From the NCBI GenBank assembly GCA_034519515.1, contig JAXHOK010000048.1, positions 1-64,000 on the forward strand: a stretch of 64,000 bases of DNA. The letters are read 5' to 3'. Numbering within the stretch: the stretch's first letter is position 1; each line of letters begins with the position of its first letter. This document shows positions 25,696-34,020 of this stretch, one piece after another. This DNA comes from Arcicella sp034519515. Lineage in GTDB: Bacteria; Bacteroidota; Bacteroidia; Cytophagales; Spirosomataceae. The position numbers were made by a program, and so were the translations under genes. The notes beneath the pieces were generated by a model, which saw nothing but the letters and a program-made list of their open reading frames with translations, ran no database searches and was not told where the DNA came from.

Positions 25696-26175
25696 TTAAT
25701 CATCAAAACCCTTCCTCCAAATAAAACCATCCAACACGTAATGCGTGATTTGTGGGAGAGCGAGAAGAGGTAATAAAAAATCTAAATTATTAAATGAAAA
25801 TTGTTGCGGTATTTGATAGAAAAAGGAAAAGAAACTTCTGTGTTCTCGCCAGTGAGTTGCATCCCAAAGACCTTCTTCGGTGAAGGCAAGCAGAACAATG
25901 ACTATCAAGAAAATTATCCAACCGTTTTTTCGCAGAACAATCTTACTGAAACCTCCAATTTTGTTTTTCCGTTGGTGAATATCTATCCAAACAAGTGCCA
26001 TGTAAGGAATGCCGTGAGCCACCACATTGAGAACCGTGAAAACCAAATCATTATCAAACAAAACAATGCCGATATACCAAGATGCCATTGTGCCGAATAT
26101 CAATAAAAATCTTGGGTAGCTAAATTGATTTTTGGAATAGGAATAGATCTCTTTTATAAAATACGTGGCACACAT
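25696..26175 (-). pseudogene. C-terminal fragment of a polytopic membrane protein
   Basis: 159 residues from the first ATG, but the same frame stays open and family-like upstream to about 26256 (FNWFVEGDFLQYDNTTIVFA) before meeting a stop. Four or five hydrophobic helices are visible (FLLIFGTMASWYIGIVLF, TVLNVVAHGIPYMALVWI, GWIIFLIVIVLLAFTEEG) and the end HYVLDGFIWRKG looks like a natural C-terminus of a longer integral membrane protein. The missing N-terminus coincides within a few bases with the truncation point of the plus-strand spermidine-synthase-like gene, so both appear cut at the same junction. Family not named. Confidence 0.55.
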
Positions 26176-26251
26176 TCCTAAAAAAATGCAATTTATTGCA
26201 AATACAATAGTAGTATTATCGTATTGAAGAAAGTCACCCTCTACGAACCAA

Positions 26252-27001
26252 TTGAAGTTTTACCTTCAATTTAGTTCAGCGGACGAATATCGTTATCATG
26301 AAGCCCTTGTACACCCAGGAATGGCTGCAAACCTTGATGCAAAAAACATTTTAGTATTGGGAGGAGGAGACGGATTGGCAGTTCGGGAATTGTTGAAGTA
26401 TAAACAAATTGAAAAAATCACCCTCGTTGATTTGGATGCTTACATGACTACACTTTTCAAAGAAAATTCTATCCTTACCGACCTGAATCTTCAATCTTTT
26501 TCAAATCCAAAGGTTCAAGTAATCAATGCGGATGCTTTTCAGTGGGTTAAAAATTGTACGCAAAACTATGATTTTATCGTAATTGATTTTCCAGACCCTT
26601 CCAATTTCTCGGTAGGTAAACTTTATACCAACACATTTTACCGAGAGATTACTAAAATACTGAATCCAGAAGGTGTTTTTGTGGTGCAATCGACCTCCCC
26701 ATATTTTGCTCCAAAATCCTTTTGGTGTATTGATAAAACCTTGCAATCCGTTGGTTTCAAAACTTTGCCCTATCATTGTTATGTGCCATCTTTTGGAGAA
26801 TGGGGTTATGTATTGGGGGCAAAAAAAAGTCTTAATTCCCATCAAAAATATACGATTCCTTTGCGTTTTCTAACCGAAGAAGGTTTCCAACAAATGACCT
26901 ATTTTTCCACCGATATGAGAGCGAACAATACAGAAATTAATCGACTCAACAATCAACAATTAGTCGCTTACTTTGATGAAGAATGGGGACGAGTTCAGTG
27001 A
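26252..27001 (+). pseudogene. Spermidine synthase-like C-terminal domain, N-terminal membrane part missing
   Basis: 249 residues from a TTG codon. QFSSADEYRYHEALVHPGM and the SAM-binding motif VLVLGGGDGLAVRELL-like block (NILVLGGGDGLAVREL), VDLDAYM, NADAFQWV and the catalytic-type DFPDPSN are typical of the polyamine aminopropyltransferase fold. The match is to the long membrane-bound variety, in which ~200+ residues of helices come first. Here homology starts abruptly at LQFSSADEYRYHE, directly at the junction with the minus-strand membrane-protein fragment. The catalytic domain itself looks intact, so a soluble product is conceivable, but there is no ATG or evident promoter. Confidence 0.65.
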
Positions 27002-27002
27002 T

Positions 27003-27190
27003 TCAATCAGACTTCTTTTGCCAGCCGTAGGTATCAAAATTACCGCTGTGATGATAACCTCTCCTGCTAAAAGCATGATCAGGTACAAAATTTCACCCGC
27101 CAATAGCCAACCTAAAAACATGGCTACTAACGGATTTATGTAATTTTTTGATGAAAATGCAAAAAGCACTAATCCTGACAATAAATTACG
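27003..27190 (-). pseudogene. EamA/DMT-family transporter C-terminal remnant
   Basis: Minus-strand translation gives YINPLVAMFLGWLLAGE followed by a hydrophobic helix (VIITAVILI), the hallmark of the last two helices of EamA (drug/metabolite) permeases. The natural-looking end TYGWQKKSD is in another frame, so there is a frameshift near 27030. Sequence upstream (27190-27240) no longer looks coding. This is the tail of a deleted permease gene next to the truncated spermidine-synthase-like gene. Confidence 0.6.
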
Positions 27191-27578
27191 AAAGTCCGAA
27201 GCAATTAGGAACGGGAAAATAATAAGTGGATGAATTTTTAAATGTTATTTTTTGTGCCAATCAAGGCGATAAAACCGTGCGACGGTCGCCGCAGTTTAGC
27301 ATCGCTAAATGAGGATTTAATCTGGGCGGCATTCCGCAACGTAGAGTGGTGCAAAAAAGGGCATTTAAAAAACGTCTACTTATTGTTTTTCAGTTCCTTA
27401 GAGAAGGTACACTTTCGACCAAAAAACGTAAGGCTAAATAGGTTGAACCCCACACGAGATATAAAGTAATTAAACCCGCCCAAATTTTTAGTGATTGATT
27501 TTGTTGATTCGTACTGTAAAATTGAGGATTATTTACGATATTTAGTGATAAAATAAATCAACTTTACCCATAATCATC
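27191..27578. other. Unexplained 390-bp intergenic stretch
   Basis: No supported gene. Between 27270 and 27350 the sequence is richer in G+C than its surroundings and contains short palindromes: GCGACGGTCGC near 27278 and TTTAGCATCGCTAAA near 27295. The open frame from 27242 (75 codons) has no recognisable protein character. It could be a remnant of a mobile element or a structured RNA; I cannot tell. Confidence 0.3.
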
Positions 27579-28568
27579 ATGAAAAAACTTTTCTTACTTT
27601 CTATCATTTGCTTCATTTTTCAGAAGACTAACGCCCAATTCTTCAAAAAAGACAACGGTCTGGCTCACACATTTTCCATTGTGGCACGGGATGAAAAAAC
27701 GGGTGATATAGCAGTTGGCGTGCAAAGCCACTGGTTTGGCGTTGGCACTTCGGTTTCGTGGGCGGAGGCGGGCGTTGGGGCAGTTGCCACGCAATCTTTC
27801 ACCAATAAATCTTTCGGAATCAGAGGGTTAGCTTTACTAAAACAAGGAAAAACCGCCCAACAAGCCCTTGATATTTTGCTTTCTGATGATAAAGGCAGGG
27901 AAGTTCGTCAGGTTGGTATTGTGGATGCCAAAGGGAACGTTGCCAATTTTACGGGTAAAAATTGCGTCGATTTTGCGGGACAGTTAAAAGGCAAAAACTT
28001 TGCGGTTCAGTCAAACATGATGCTGAACGACAAAGTGCCAGCCGCCATGAAAAAAGCCTTTGAAGCTAATGCGAAATTGCCTTTGGCAGAACGTATTTTG
28101 GAAGCTCTTAAATCGGCTCAATGGGTGGGCGGAGATATTCGAGGAAAGCAATCGGCGGCGATTTTGGTGGTTAAAGGAAAATCAACGGGCAAACCCTGGG
28201 ACGATAATCACGTGGTGGATTTACGGGTGGATGATAATAAAGCTCCATTGGTTGAACTGGAAAGGCTTTTGAAAACCCACCGTGCCTACGACCACATGAA
28301 TAATGGCGATTTAGCAACCGAAACCAATAACATGAAACTCGCAATGCAAGAATACGAAACCGCCATGAAAATGTTTCCGAACAATTTAGAAATGCAATAT
28401 TGGACGGCAATAACCTTGGCAAATAATGGAGATATTCAAAAGGCGAGTTTGATGTTGAAAGCCATTTATACCAAAGAACCCAACTGGAAATTAATGACTC
28501 CGAGATTGCCCAAATCAGGATTATTGACGGTGAAGGGGAAGGATTTGGAGGGTTTAATAAATTTGTAA
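27579..28568 (+). CDS. Secreted DUF1028 (Ntn-hydrolase-like) protein with helical C-terminus
   Basis: 329 residues with a signal peptide (MKKLFLLSIICFIFQKTNAQ). Residues ~27-235 are the DUF1028 domain (HTFSIVARDEKTGDIAVGVQSHWFGVG, GVGAVATQSFTN, GIRGLALLKQGKTAQQAL, FAVQSNMM, GGDIRGKQSAAILVV), which has an Ntn-hydrolase-like fold and unknown activity. The C-terminal ~90 residues (ETNNMKLAMQEYETAMKMFPNNLEMQYWTAITLANNGDIQKA) look like tetratricopeptide helices, an addition common in Bacteroidota members. Monocistronic. Enzymatic activity is not established for the family. Confidence 0.88.
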   Translation: MKKLFLLSIICFIFQKTNAQFFKKDNGLAHTFSIVARDEKTGDIAVGVQSHWFGVGTSVSWAEAGVGAVATQSFTNKSFGIRGLALLKQGKTAQQALDILLSDDKGREVRQVGIVDAKGNVANFTGKNCVDFAGQLKGKNFAVQSNMMLNDKVPAAMKKAFEANAKLPLAERILEALKSAQWVGGDIRGKQSAAILVVKGKSTGKPWDDNHVVDLRVDDNKAPLVELERLLKTHRAYDHMNNGDLATETNNMKLAMQEYETAMKMFPNNLEMQYWTAITLANNGDIQKASLMLKAIYTKEPNWKLMTPRLPKSGLLTVKGKDLEGLINL

Positions 28569-28579
28569 TTTTAATTTTC

Positions 28580-28607
28580 TGCACAAAAAAATCATTATAT
28601 TTGTGCA
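28580..28607. promoter_or_regulatory. vapBC operator overlapping a -7 box
   Basis: TGCACAAA (28580-28587) and TTTGTGCA (28600-28607) are exact inverted half-sites 12 bp apart, ending 16 bp before the antitoxin ATG. The right half overlaps TATATTTG (28597-28604), a perfect TAnnTTTG -7 element. This is the expected layout for autorepression by a VapBC complex. Confidence 0.6.
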
Positions 28608-28623
28608 AATAAACATAAAAATC

Positions 28624-28815
28624 ATGGCAACCAACATTGATATTGACCAAGAAAAATTGTCGCAAATAATGACAATGAAACAGTTTAAATCTAAGAAAGA
28701 GGCTGTAAACGAAGCAATAAGTGAGTATTTGAAAAACTTACTCCGCCAAGAAGCCTTGACTTGGAAAGGTACTGACTTTTGGCAAGGAGATTTAGACCAA
28801 ATGCGTACTGACTAA
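28624..28815 (+). CDS. vapB: VapB-type antitoxin
   Basis: 63 residues from ATG 28624. A GTG at 28603 would add 7 residues but lies inside the operator, so the ATG is preferred. NIDIDQEKLSQIMTMKQFKSKKEAVNEAISEYLKNLLR is a short ribbon-helix-helix-like (DUF2191/VapB) DNA-binding segment. The C-terminal tail (WKGTDFWQGDLDQMRTD) contains Trp/acidic residues typical of toxin-binding ends. The stop codon overlaps the toxin start in TAATG, so the two are translationally coupled. Confidence 0.85.
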   Translation: MATNIDIDQEKLSQIMTMKQFKSKKEAVNEAISEYLKNLLRQEALTWKGTDFWQGDLDQMRTD

Positions 28816-29216
28816 TGGAGAAAGCTATTTTTGATACTTCAGTTTGGATTAACTTCTTCAAAAATCAAGGGAGTAAAGAAGCTATACTTTTAGAAGAATA
28901 CATGAAGTTTTCCCCTGAGAGTCTTTTATTAACCCCTACCATTATCCAGGAAATTTTGCAAGGAGTAAGAACTGAACAAGAGTTTTTTCACAAGAAAAAG
29001 GTTTTAGAAAGCTACAATATGTTAAAACCAGATTGGCAGAAAACTTCCATTGATGCCGCAAAACTCTATTTCGATTTAAGAAAAAAAGGCGTTACTATCA
29101 GGAAAAGTACCGATTGTCTAATTGCACAAGTAGCCATTGAAAACGATGTGTTACTCGTTCATCTTGATTCGGATTTTGATTTAATTGCTAAGAATTCTTC
29201 TCTCCGTATCTTTTAA
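28815..29216 (+). CDS. vapC: VapC-type PIN-domain ribonuclease toxin
   Basis: 133 residues, the standard PIN-toxin length. Acidic catalytic residues are visible: Asp7 in IFDTSVWINFF, Glu in TIIQEILQGV (~46), Asp in RKSTDCLIAQVAIEN (~101) and the C-terminal LDSDFD. All four expected positions are occupied, so it should be an active Mg-dependent RNase. Coupled to vapB through a 1-base overlap. It lies between a DUF1028 gene and a metalloprotease gene. Confidence 0.92.
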   Translation: MEKAIFDTSVWINFFKNQGSKEAILLEEYMKFSPESLLLTPTIIQEILQGVRTEQEFFHKKKVLESYNMLKPDWQKTSIDAAKLYFDLRKKGVTIRKSTDCLIAQVAIENDVLLVHLDSDFDLIAKNSSLRIF

Positions 29217-29250
29217 GAATTTACCAAATTTTCATCAATCATCAACCAAC

Positions 29251-31671
29251 ATGAAAAAACTATTAACCTTCCTCACGTTACTCTCCACCCTCCAAACCTT
29301 CGCCCAAAAACTACCAAGCATTTCAGAAAAAACTGCCAATGCCAAGAAATTTGAAGGTTTTATGCCTTTTTATTGGGATGAAGATTCGGGTAAAATTTGG
29401 CTCGAAATTGCCGCTCTCAATCAAGATTTTTTGTACGTTTCGTCCCTTCCTGCGGGTTTGGGGTCAAATGATATTGGTCTTGACCGTGGACTTTTGGGCG
29501 ATGAAAAAGTGGTATTTTTCAACAAAGTTGGACGCAAAATTATGCTCATTCAACCCAATTTGAGATACCGTGCCATCACCAACGATGCCAACGAAAAACG
29601 TGCCATCGAACAGTCTTTTGCTCAATCTACGCTTTGGGGTTTCACGGTGGAAGCCGAAGAAAACGGTAAATATTTGGTGGATGCCACCGACTTCATGATG
29701 TCTGACCCGATGGGAATTCCAGACCGTTTGAAAGACATGAAACAGGGTTCATATTCGATGGATAAATCTCGTTCAGCGATGTATTTTGCTCGTACCAAAA
29801 ACTTTCCTTTGAATTCAGAATTTGAAGTTACCTTGACTTTTACGGGTGGAAGTGATGCTGGTAATTTCGTAAAATCAGTAACGCCAAGTTCGGATGCAAT
29901 CACCTTGCGAGTTCACCACAGCTTTGTGCAACTACCTGACAATCAGTTTGAAAAACGAGCATTTGACCCACGTTCAAGTTTTAATGCCTTGGGTTTTATG
30001 GATTACGCCACGCCCGTGAGCGAGCCGATTGAAAAGTATTTTATTGTCCGTCACCGTTTGAAGAAAAAAGATCCAACCGCTAAAATCTCGGAAGCCGTGA
30101 AACCCATTATTTATTATTTGGATAACGGAACGCCCGAACCAATCCGCTCGGCTTTGATGGACGGAACGGCTTGGTGGAATCAGGCTTTTGAGGCGGCAGG
30201 TTATAAAAATGCTTTCCAAGTGAAATTACTACCCGATGATGCCGACCCGATGGATTGTCGTTATAATGTTATCAATTGGGTGCATCGTTCCACCCGTGGG
30301 TGGTCGTATGGGGCATCCGTAACCGACCCACGCACGGGCGAAATCATCAAAGGACACGTAAGTTTAGGTTCTTTGCGGGTTCGTCAAGATTATTTAATTG
30401 CCCAAGGTTTGCTTTCCCCTTTTGAAAATGGGCAAAAAATGGATGTTGAAAAAGACCCAATGCTTAAAATGGCGTTGGCTCGTTTGCGGCAATTGGCGGC
30501 TCATGAAGTGGGGCATACTTTGGGTTTGATGCACAATTATTCAGCCAGTACCAACAGTCGTGCCTCGGTGATGGATTATCCGCACCCAACCGTAAAATTG
30601 GATGCCAAAGGCGAAGTGGATTTAAGCGATGCCTATGCCGTGGGAATTGGTGAATGGGATAAAGTTTCGATTATGTACGGTTATCAAGATTTTCCGAAAG
30701 GAACGGATGAAAAAGTGGCTTTGAATAAAATTTTGAAGGATTCGCACGATAAAGGACTATTGTTTTTGACCGACCAAGATGCTCGTTCGGCAGGTTCAGT
30801 GAGTCCAACGGCTCATTTATGGGACGGTGGAAAAAGTCCGATTGATGAATTAGAGAATTTGATGAAAGTCAGAGAAAAAGGACTAAAAAGTTTTGGCGAA
30901 AAAACGCTTAGAACGGGCGTGCCAATGGCGTTTTTAGAAGATGCCTTAGTGCCACTTTATAATATTCATCGTTATCAAATTGAAGCCGTTTCTAAATTGG
31001 TGGGTTCGATGGATTACAATTATGCACTACGTGGCGATGGACAATTTTCGACGAAAGCCGTAAGTAGAGAAACCCAACAAAAAGCCTTAGAAACTGCCTT
31101 GAAATGCCTTTCGGCGGACTTTTTGACTTTACCAGAAAATATTATTTCCTTGATTCCTCCACGTCCTGCGGGATATATGCAATCGAGAGAGTTATTTAAG
31201 AAACGGACAGGTTTGGCTTTTGACCCACTGGCGGCGGCAGAATCAGCGGCAGATTTCCCGTTACGATTTTTGTTTCATCCCGAAAGAACCTCTCGCATGG
31301 TGGAATACGAGGCTCGAAATGGTGGTTTGGGTTTGGAAGAAATGATTACCCAAGTTTTGGATAAAACATTTAAAAGTGCTAAAAATCAAGGACTTAATCG
31401 TAAAGTACAATTCCAAACGGAACAGATTGTTTTAACGCATTTATTGGCGTTAAGCATCAATGAATCAGCCAATTACCAAGTAAAAGCCGTTTGTGGGAAA
31501 GCCTTGAAAGAGTTAAAAACCTATTTGGAAGAAACCAAGAAAACCGTCAAAGAGTCTGATTATCAAGCACATTTGGATTACGCTTTGGAACGCATGAAAA
31601 ATCCATCTTCGGCAAAAGTGGCGGTGCATAAAGAATTACCTCCTGGGGCTCCGATTGGTTGTGAGGAATAA
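29251..31671 (+). CDS. Secreted zinc-dependent metalloprotease (DUF5117/DUF5118 type)
   Basis: 806 residues from ATG 29251, chosen over the upstream frame start at 29185 because it gives a proper signal peptide (MKKLLTFLTLLSTLQTFAQ). The N-terminal half is of the DUF5118/DUF5117 type (FEGFMPFYWDEDSGKIWLEI, DFLYVSSLPAGLGSNDIGLDRG). The catalytic domain has AAHEVGHTLGLMHNYSAS, a metzincin-like HExxHxxGxxH zinc site with His418 first. This is followed by a DUF4953-type region (SVMDYPHP as the Met-turn, then KVSIMYGYQDF). Exported, probably to the periplasm or surface. A long inverted repeat follows its stop codon. Confidence 0.92.
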   Translation: MKKLLTFLTLLSTLQTFAQKLPSISEKTANAKKFEGFMPFYWDEDSGKIWLEIAALNQDFLYVSSLPAGLGSNDIGLDRGLLGDEKVVFFNKVGRKIMLIQPNLRYRAITNDANEKRAIEQSFAQSTLWGFTVEAEENGKYLVDATDFMMSDPMGIPDRLKDMKQGSYSMDKSRSAMYFARTKNFPLNSEFEVTLTFTGGSDAGNFVKSVTPSSDAITLRVHHSFVQLPDNQFEKRAFDPRSSFNALGFMDYATPVSEPIEKYFIVRHRLKKKDPTAKISEAVKPIIYYLDNGTPEPIRSALMDGTAWWNQAFEAAGYKNAFQVKLLPDDADPMDCRYNVINWVHRSTRGWSYGASVTDPRTGEIIKGHVSLGSLRVRQDYLIAQGLLSPFENGQKMDVEKDPMLKMALARLRQLAAHEVGHTLGLMHNYSASTNSRASVMDYPHPTVKLDAKGEVDLSDAYAVGIGEWDKVSIMYGYQDFPKGTDEKVALNKILKDSHDKGLLFLTDQDARSAGSVSPTAHLWDGGKSPIDELENLMKVREKGLKSFGEKTLRTGVPMAFLEDALVPLYNIHRYQIEAVSKLVGSMDYNYALRGDGQFSTKAVSRETQQKALETALKCLSADFLTLPENIISLIPPRPAGYMQSRELFKKRTGLAFDPLAAAESAADFPLRFLFHPERTSRMVEYEARNGGLGLEEMITQVLDKTFKSAKNQGLNRKVQFQTEQIVLTHLLALSINESANYQVKAVCGKALKELKTYLEETKKTVKESDYQAHLDYALERMKNPSSAKVAVHKELPPGAPIGCEE

Positions 31672-31736
31672 AGTACCACAGGCTTTAGCCTATTTTTAAT
31701 GAACTTAACAAAAACAGGCTAAAGCCTGTGGTACTT
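31671..31736. terminator. Long perfect inverted repeat after the metalloprotease gene
   Basis: A 21-bp arm beginning AAGTACCACAGGCTTTAGCC (31671-31691) is exactly inverted at 31716-31736, with a 24-base loop. It begins at the last base of the stop codon. Could be a terminator or a REP-like dispersed repeat. Confidence 0.7.
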
Positions 31737-31752
31737 TTAAAAACAAATCAAC

Positions 31753-32439
31753 ATGAAAACCCTCATTTTCATCCTCCTAACAATCAGCAGTTTAGTAAAT
31801 CTAAACGCTCAAACAAAAAGCCTTTTCAATGGCAAAGATTTTACGGGTTGGCATATTGATGTACCTGCGATGGACGGTAAACCCGAAGTGAAAAGCCCTT
31901 TCGTTATCAGAAATGGAATGTTGGTAAGTTTGGCAGAACCACAGGGGCATATCATCACGGATGCGGTTTATCAAAACTATCAATTGGAGGTGCAATATCG
32001 TTTTGCGGGAAAACCTGGCAATTGTGGCGTATTGGTTCATGCTTCCAAGCCCAGAGTGCTTTACGGAATGTTTCCTAAATCTATTGAAGCCCAACTGATG
32101 CACGATAATGCAGGAGATTTTTGGTGTATTGGCGAAGATATTACCGTTCCCAACATGGCAAAATACCGTTCTGGTCCAAAGGGAAATTGGGGTTCGGTTG
32201 ATGGTAAAGAAAGGCAAATTCATAACTTGACCGACAACTCAGAAAAGCCCCTCGGCGAGTGGAATATGATGATTGTGCAATGTTTGAAGGATAAAATAAA
32301 GGTTTGGGTAAATGGCGATTTGGTCAATTATGGCTACAACGCCACCGTTCAGAAAGGGCAAATTGCCTTGCAAGCCGAAGGTGCGGAAGTTGAATTTCGG
32401 AAGGTTTTACTCACGCCGATTACGAAACTTGATGATTAA
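31753..32439 (+). CDS. Secreted DUF1080 (3-keto-disaccharide hydrolase-like) protein
   Basis: 228 residues with a signal peptide (to LVNLNAQ, ~20). LFNGKDFTGWHIDVPAM at the start of the mature protein, YQLEVQYRFAGKPGNCGVLVHAS in the middle, and GEWNMMIVQCLKDKIKVWVNGDLVN with QKGQIALQAEGAEVEFRKV at the end are the classic landmarks of DUF1080, a concanavalin-like beta-sandwich. Some members hydrolyse 3-keto-glycosides. A periplasmic carbohydrate role suits this locus, but the substrate is open. Confidence 0.92.
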   Translation: MKTLIFILLTISSLVNLNAQTKSLFNGKDFTGWHIDVPAMDGKPEVKSPFVIRNGMLVSLAEPQGHIITDAVYQNYQLEVQYRFAGKPGNCGVLVHASKPRVLYGMFPKSIEAQLMHDNAGDFWCIGEDITVPNMAKYRSGPKGNWGSVDGKERQIHNLTDNSEKPLGEWNMMIVQCLKDKIKVWVNGDLVNYGYNATVQKGQIALQAEGAEVEFRKVLLTPITKLDD

Positions 32440-32547
32440 TTTGGATATGCTACGCACCGCAGATTTTCACAGATAAAAATCTGCGGTGTAATTCTAATGA
32501 CTTATTATTTACACGTTACATAGTTATTTTAGTTTATGATTTTAGTT

Positions 32548-32904
32548 TCAGTTTATTCCCCCCAACTCCCCCTCAAAAGAAACCTTTTTCCGCCTTGAAG
32601 TAACCAGCCTGTAATCATTAGTCAGCGTAACTTCGCCTAAAAGTCCGTTATATTTTTGCAAATGGCTACCGTTAATTAAATACCCCCTATGAATACGATG
32701 AAATTTGTGCGGAGATAATAATATTTCTAATGATTTCAGAGTTTTTGCCACCATTACAAATTTGCCACTTTTGAGATGAAGATTAGTGTAATTAACCTGA
32801 GCCTCTAAATAAATGATGTTACTGAGGTGGATGGGGAGTTTTTGTTTCATAAGGTACAAATAGTTATTCCTTACGGTTACTTGTTGTAAATCTGAACGGT
32901 TCAT
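32548..32904 (-). CDS. Stand-alone LytTR DNA-binding protein
   Basis: 118 residues consisting almost only of a LytTR domain: LPIHLSNIIYLEAQVNYTNLHLKSGKFVMVAKTLKSLE and HKFHRIHRGYLINGSHLQKYN. There is no receiver or membrane part, unlike typical two-component LytTR regulators. It is transcribed 31 bp downstream of the TolB-like secreted protein on the same strand, so the two may be co-transcribed. It probably acts as a transcription factor whose signal input comes from a partner or from its own level. Target unknown. Confidence 0.88.
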   Translation of the reverse strand: MNRSDLQQVTVRNNYLYLMKQKLPIHLSNIIYLEAQVNYTNLHLKSGKFVMVAKTLKSLEILLSPHKFHRIHRGYLINGSHLQKYNGLLGEVTLTNDYRLVTSRRKKVSFEGELGGIN

Positions 32905-32935
32905 TTTGTTTGAGATAAGATTTTATGCTAATTCT

Positions 32936-33880
32936 TTATTTGTTAAACTTCACATTAGCCTTCCAGATATTATAATTTTTCTCTGCATTAGATGAGAAAA
33001 ATATCATATTGCCAATTCCCCAGGCGGGGTCGCTTTCGTCGGTTTCTCCTTGGGTTATTTGCACCAAATCCGTTCCGTCTGACTTCATGACGTAGATATG
33101 CTTATTTTGTTTTTTGGGATTTTCACGATTGCTGGCAAAGGCAATATATCTGCCATCTCTTGAAAATCCTGCATCACGATTATTATATTCGCCAGTAGTG
33201 AGTTGTGTTTTTTCACCCGATTTAATATCCATCGTAAAGACTTGGATAAATTTTCCAACTCTCATGTTGTAGATAATTTTATTATTATCACTCGGATTCA
33301 AACTTATATGACTTCCCTCACCAATTACTGAGTAATTTCCCCCTTTCAAATCCATTGAACAAATCATACGAGTTCTACTCATGAGGGTTGTGAAAAGAAT
33401 TTTATTGTCTCTTGTAATAACGGGTTCAACATCATCTTCGCCCATTGCACCCTGCGAGACGTAATTTAGCCCAACGCCGTTAATATTTGAGCGAACAATA
33501 ACGGATTTTTCGGGTTTGATATAACTAAAAATGATACCAGAATTATCAGGCATCCAAGTCGGGTAAGCCGCATTATTGACCAAGGGATTAGTAATGGGCT
33601 TCCCAATTTCCTTTCTGACGATGCGATAATTTTTGTTGGTTTTTACTTCAATTCCGTAATTGGTCAAACCCAACGAATACGAAACTTCGAGGGCATTATA
33701 CAACAAGGATTTTCCATCGGGGCTAACTCGGGCAAAGAATTCTTGGGAGGATTCGGAGGTTTCACGAGTGAGATTTTCAGCATTACCTGTTACTCCTGGA
33801 ACGGCAGGGATCTGTGCCATAACGGATTGGTGAAATAAGAAGTAGGCAATTAGTGTTTTGAAGAGTGATATTTTTTTCAT
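32936..33880 (-). CDS. Secreted TolB/PD40-like beta-propeller protein
   Basis: 314 residues with a signal peptide (MKKISLFKTLIAYFLFHQSVMAQ). Repeats of the WD40-like PD40 type are visible: ARVSPDGKSLLYNA, YPTWMPDNSGIIFSY, GFSRDGRYIAFASNREN and DESDPAWGIGNMIFFSS, each a blade of a TolB-like propeller. It probably binds a protein or glycan in the periplasm. It precedes the LytTR gene on the same strand and diverges from the PAS/LuxR-like regulator across a spacer with a palindrome. No catalytic motif. Confidence 0.85.
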   Translation of the reverse strand: MKKISLFKTLIAYFLFHQSVMAQIPAVPGVTGNAENLTRETSESSQEFFARVSPDGKSLLYNALEVSYSLGLTNYGIEVKTNKNYRIVRKEIGKPITNPLVNNAAYPTWMPDNSGIIFSYIKPEKSVIVRSNINGVGLNYVSQGAMGEDDVEPVITRDNKILFTTLMSRTRMICSMDLKGGNYSVIGEGSHISLNPSDNNKIIYNMRVGKFIQVFTMDIKSGEKTQLTTGEYNNRDAGFSRDGRYIAFASNRENPKKQNKHIYVMKSDGTDLVQITQGETDESDPAWGIGNMIFFSSNAEKNYNIWKANVKFNK

Positions 33881-33940
33881 GGAAGTAATTAGTGTTAAAA
33901 TTTTTTGAGAAGAAATAATAAACCATTAATTATCAATTGT

Positions 33941-33954
33941 TTACAAATTTGTAA
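33941..33954. promoter_or_regulatory. 14-bp palindrome in a divergent promoter region
   Basis: TTACAAATTTGTAA is perfectly symmetrical. It lies between the divergent TolB-like and PAS/LuxR-like genes, 61 and 67 bp from their starts. An operator is plausible, perhaps for the neighbouring regulator. Confidence 0.4.
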
Positions 33955-34020
33955 CTTTATCATATTGTAAAATACCTCTACCATAGAGGTTGTATTAGAA
34001 AATTAAAAATTGCCCTAACT

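Noticed and set aside
26218..26270. Plus-strand reading KKVTLYEPIEVLPSI before the spermidine-synthase domain as its true N-terminus
   Set aside because: It ends in a stop codon and does not match the expected membrane domain; the frame belongs to the antisense of the other truncated gene.
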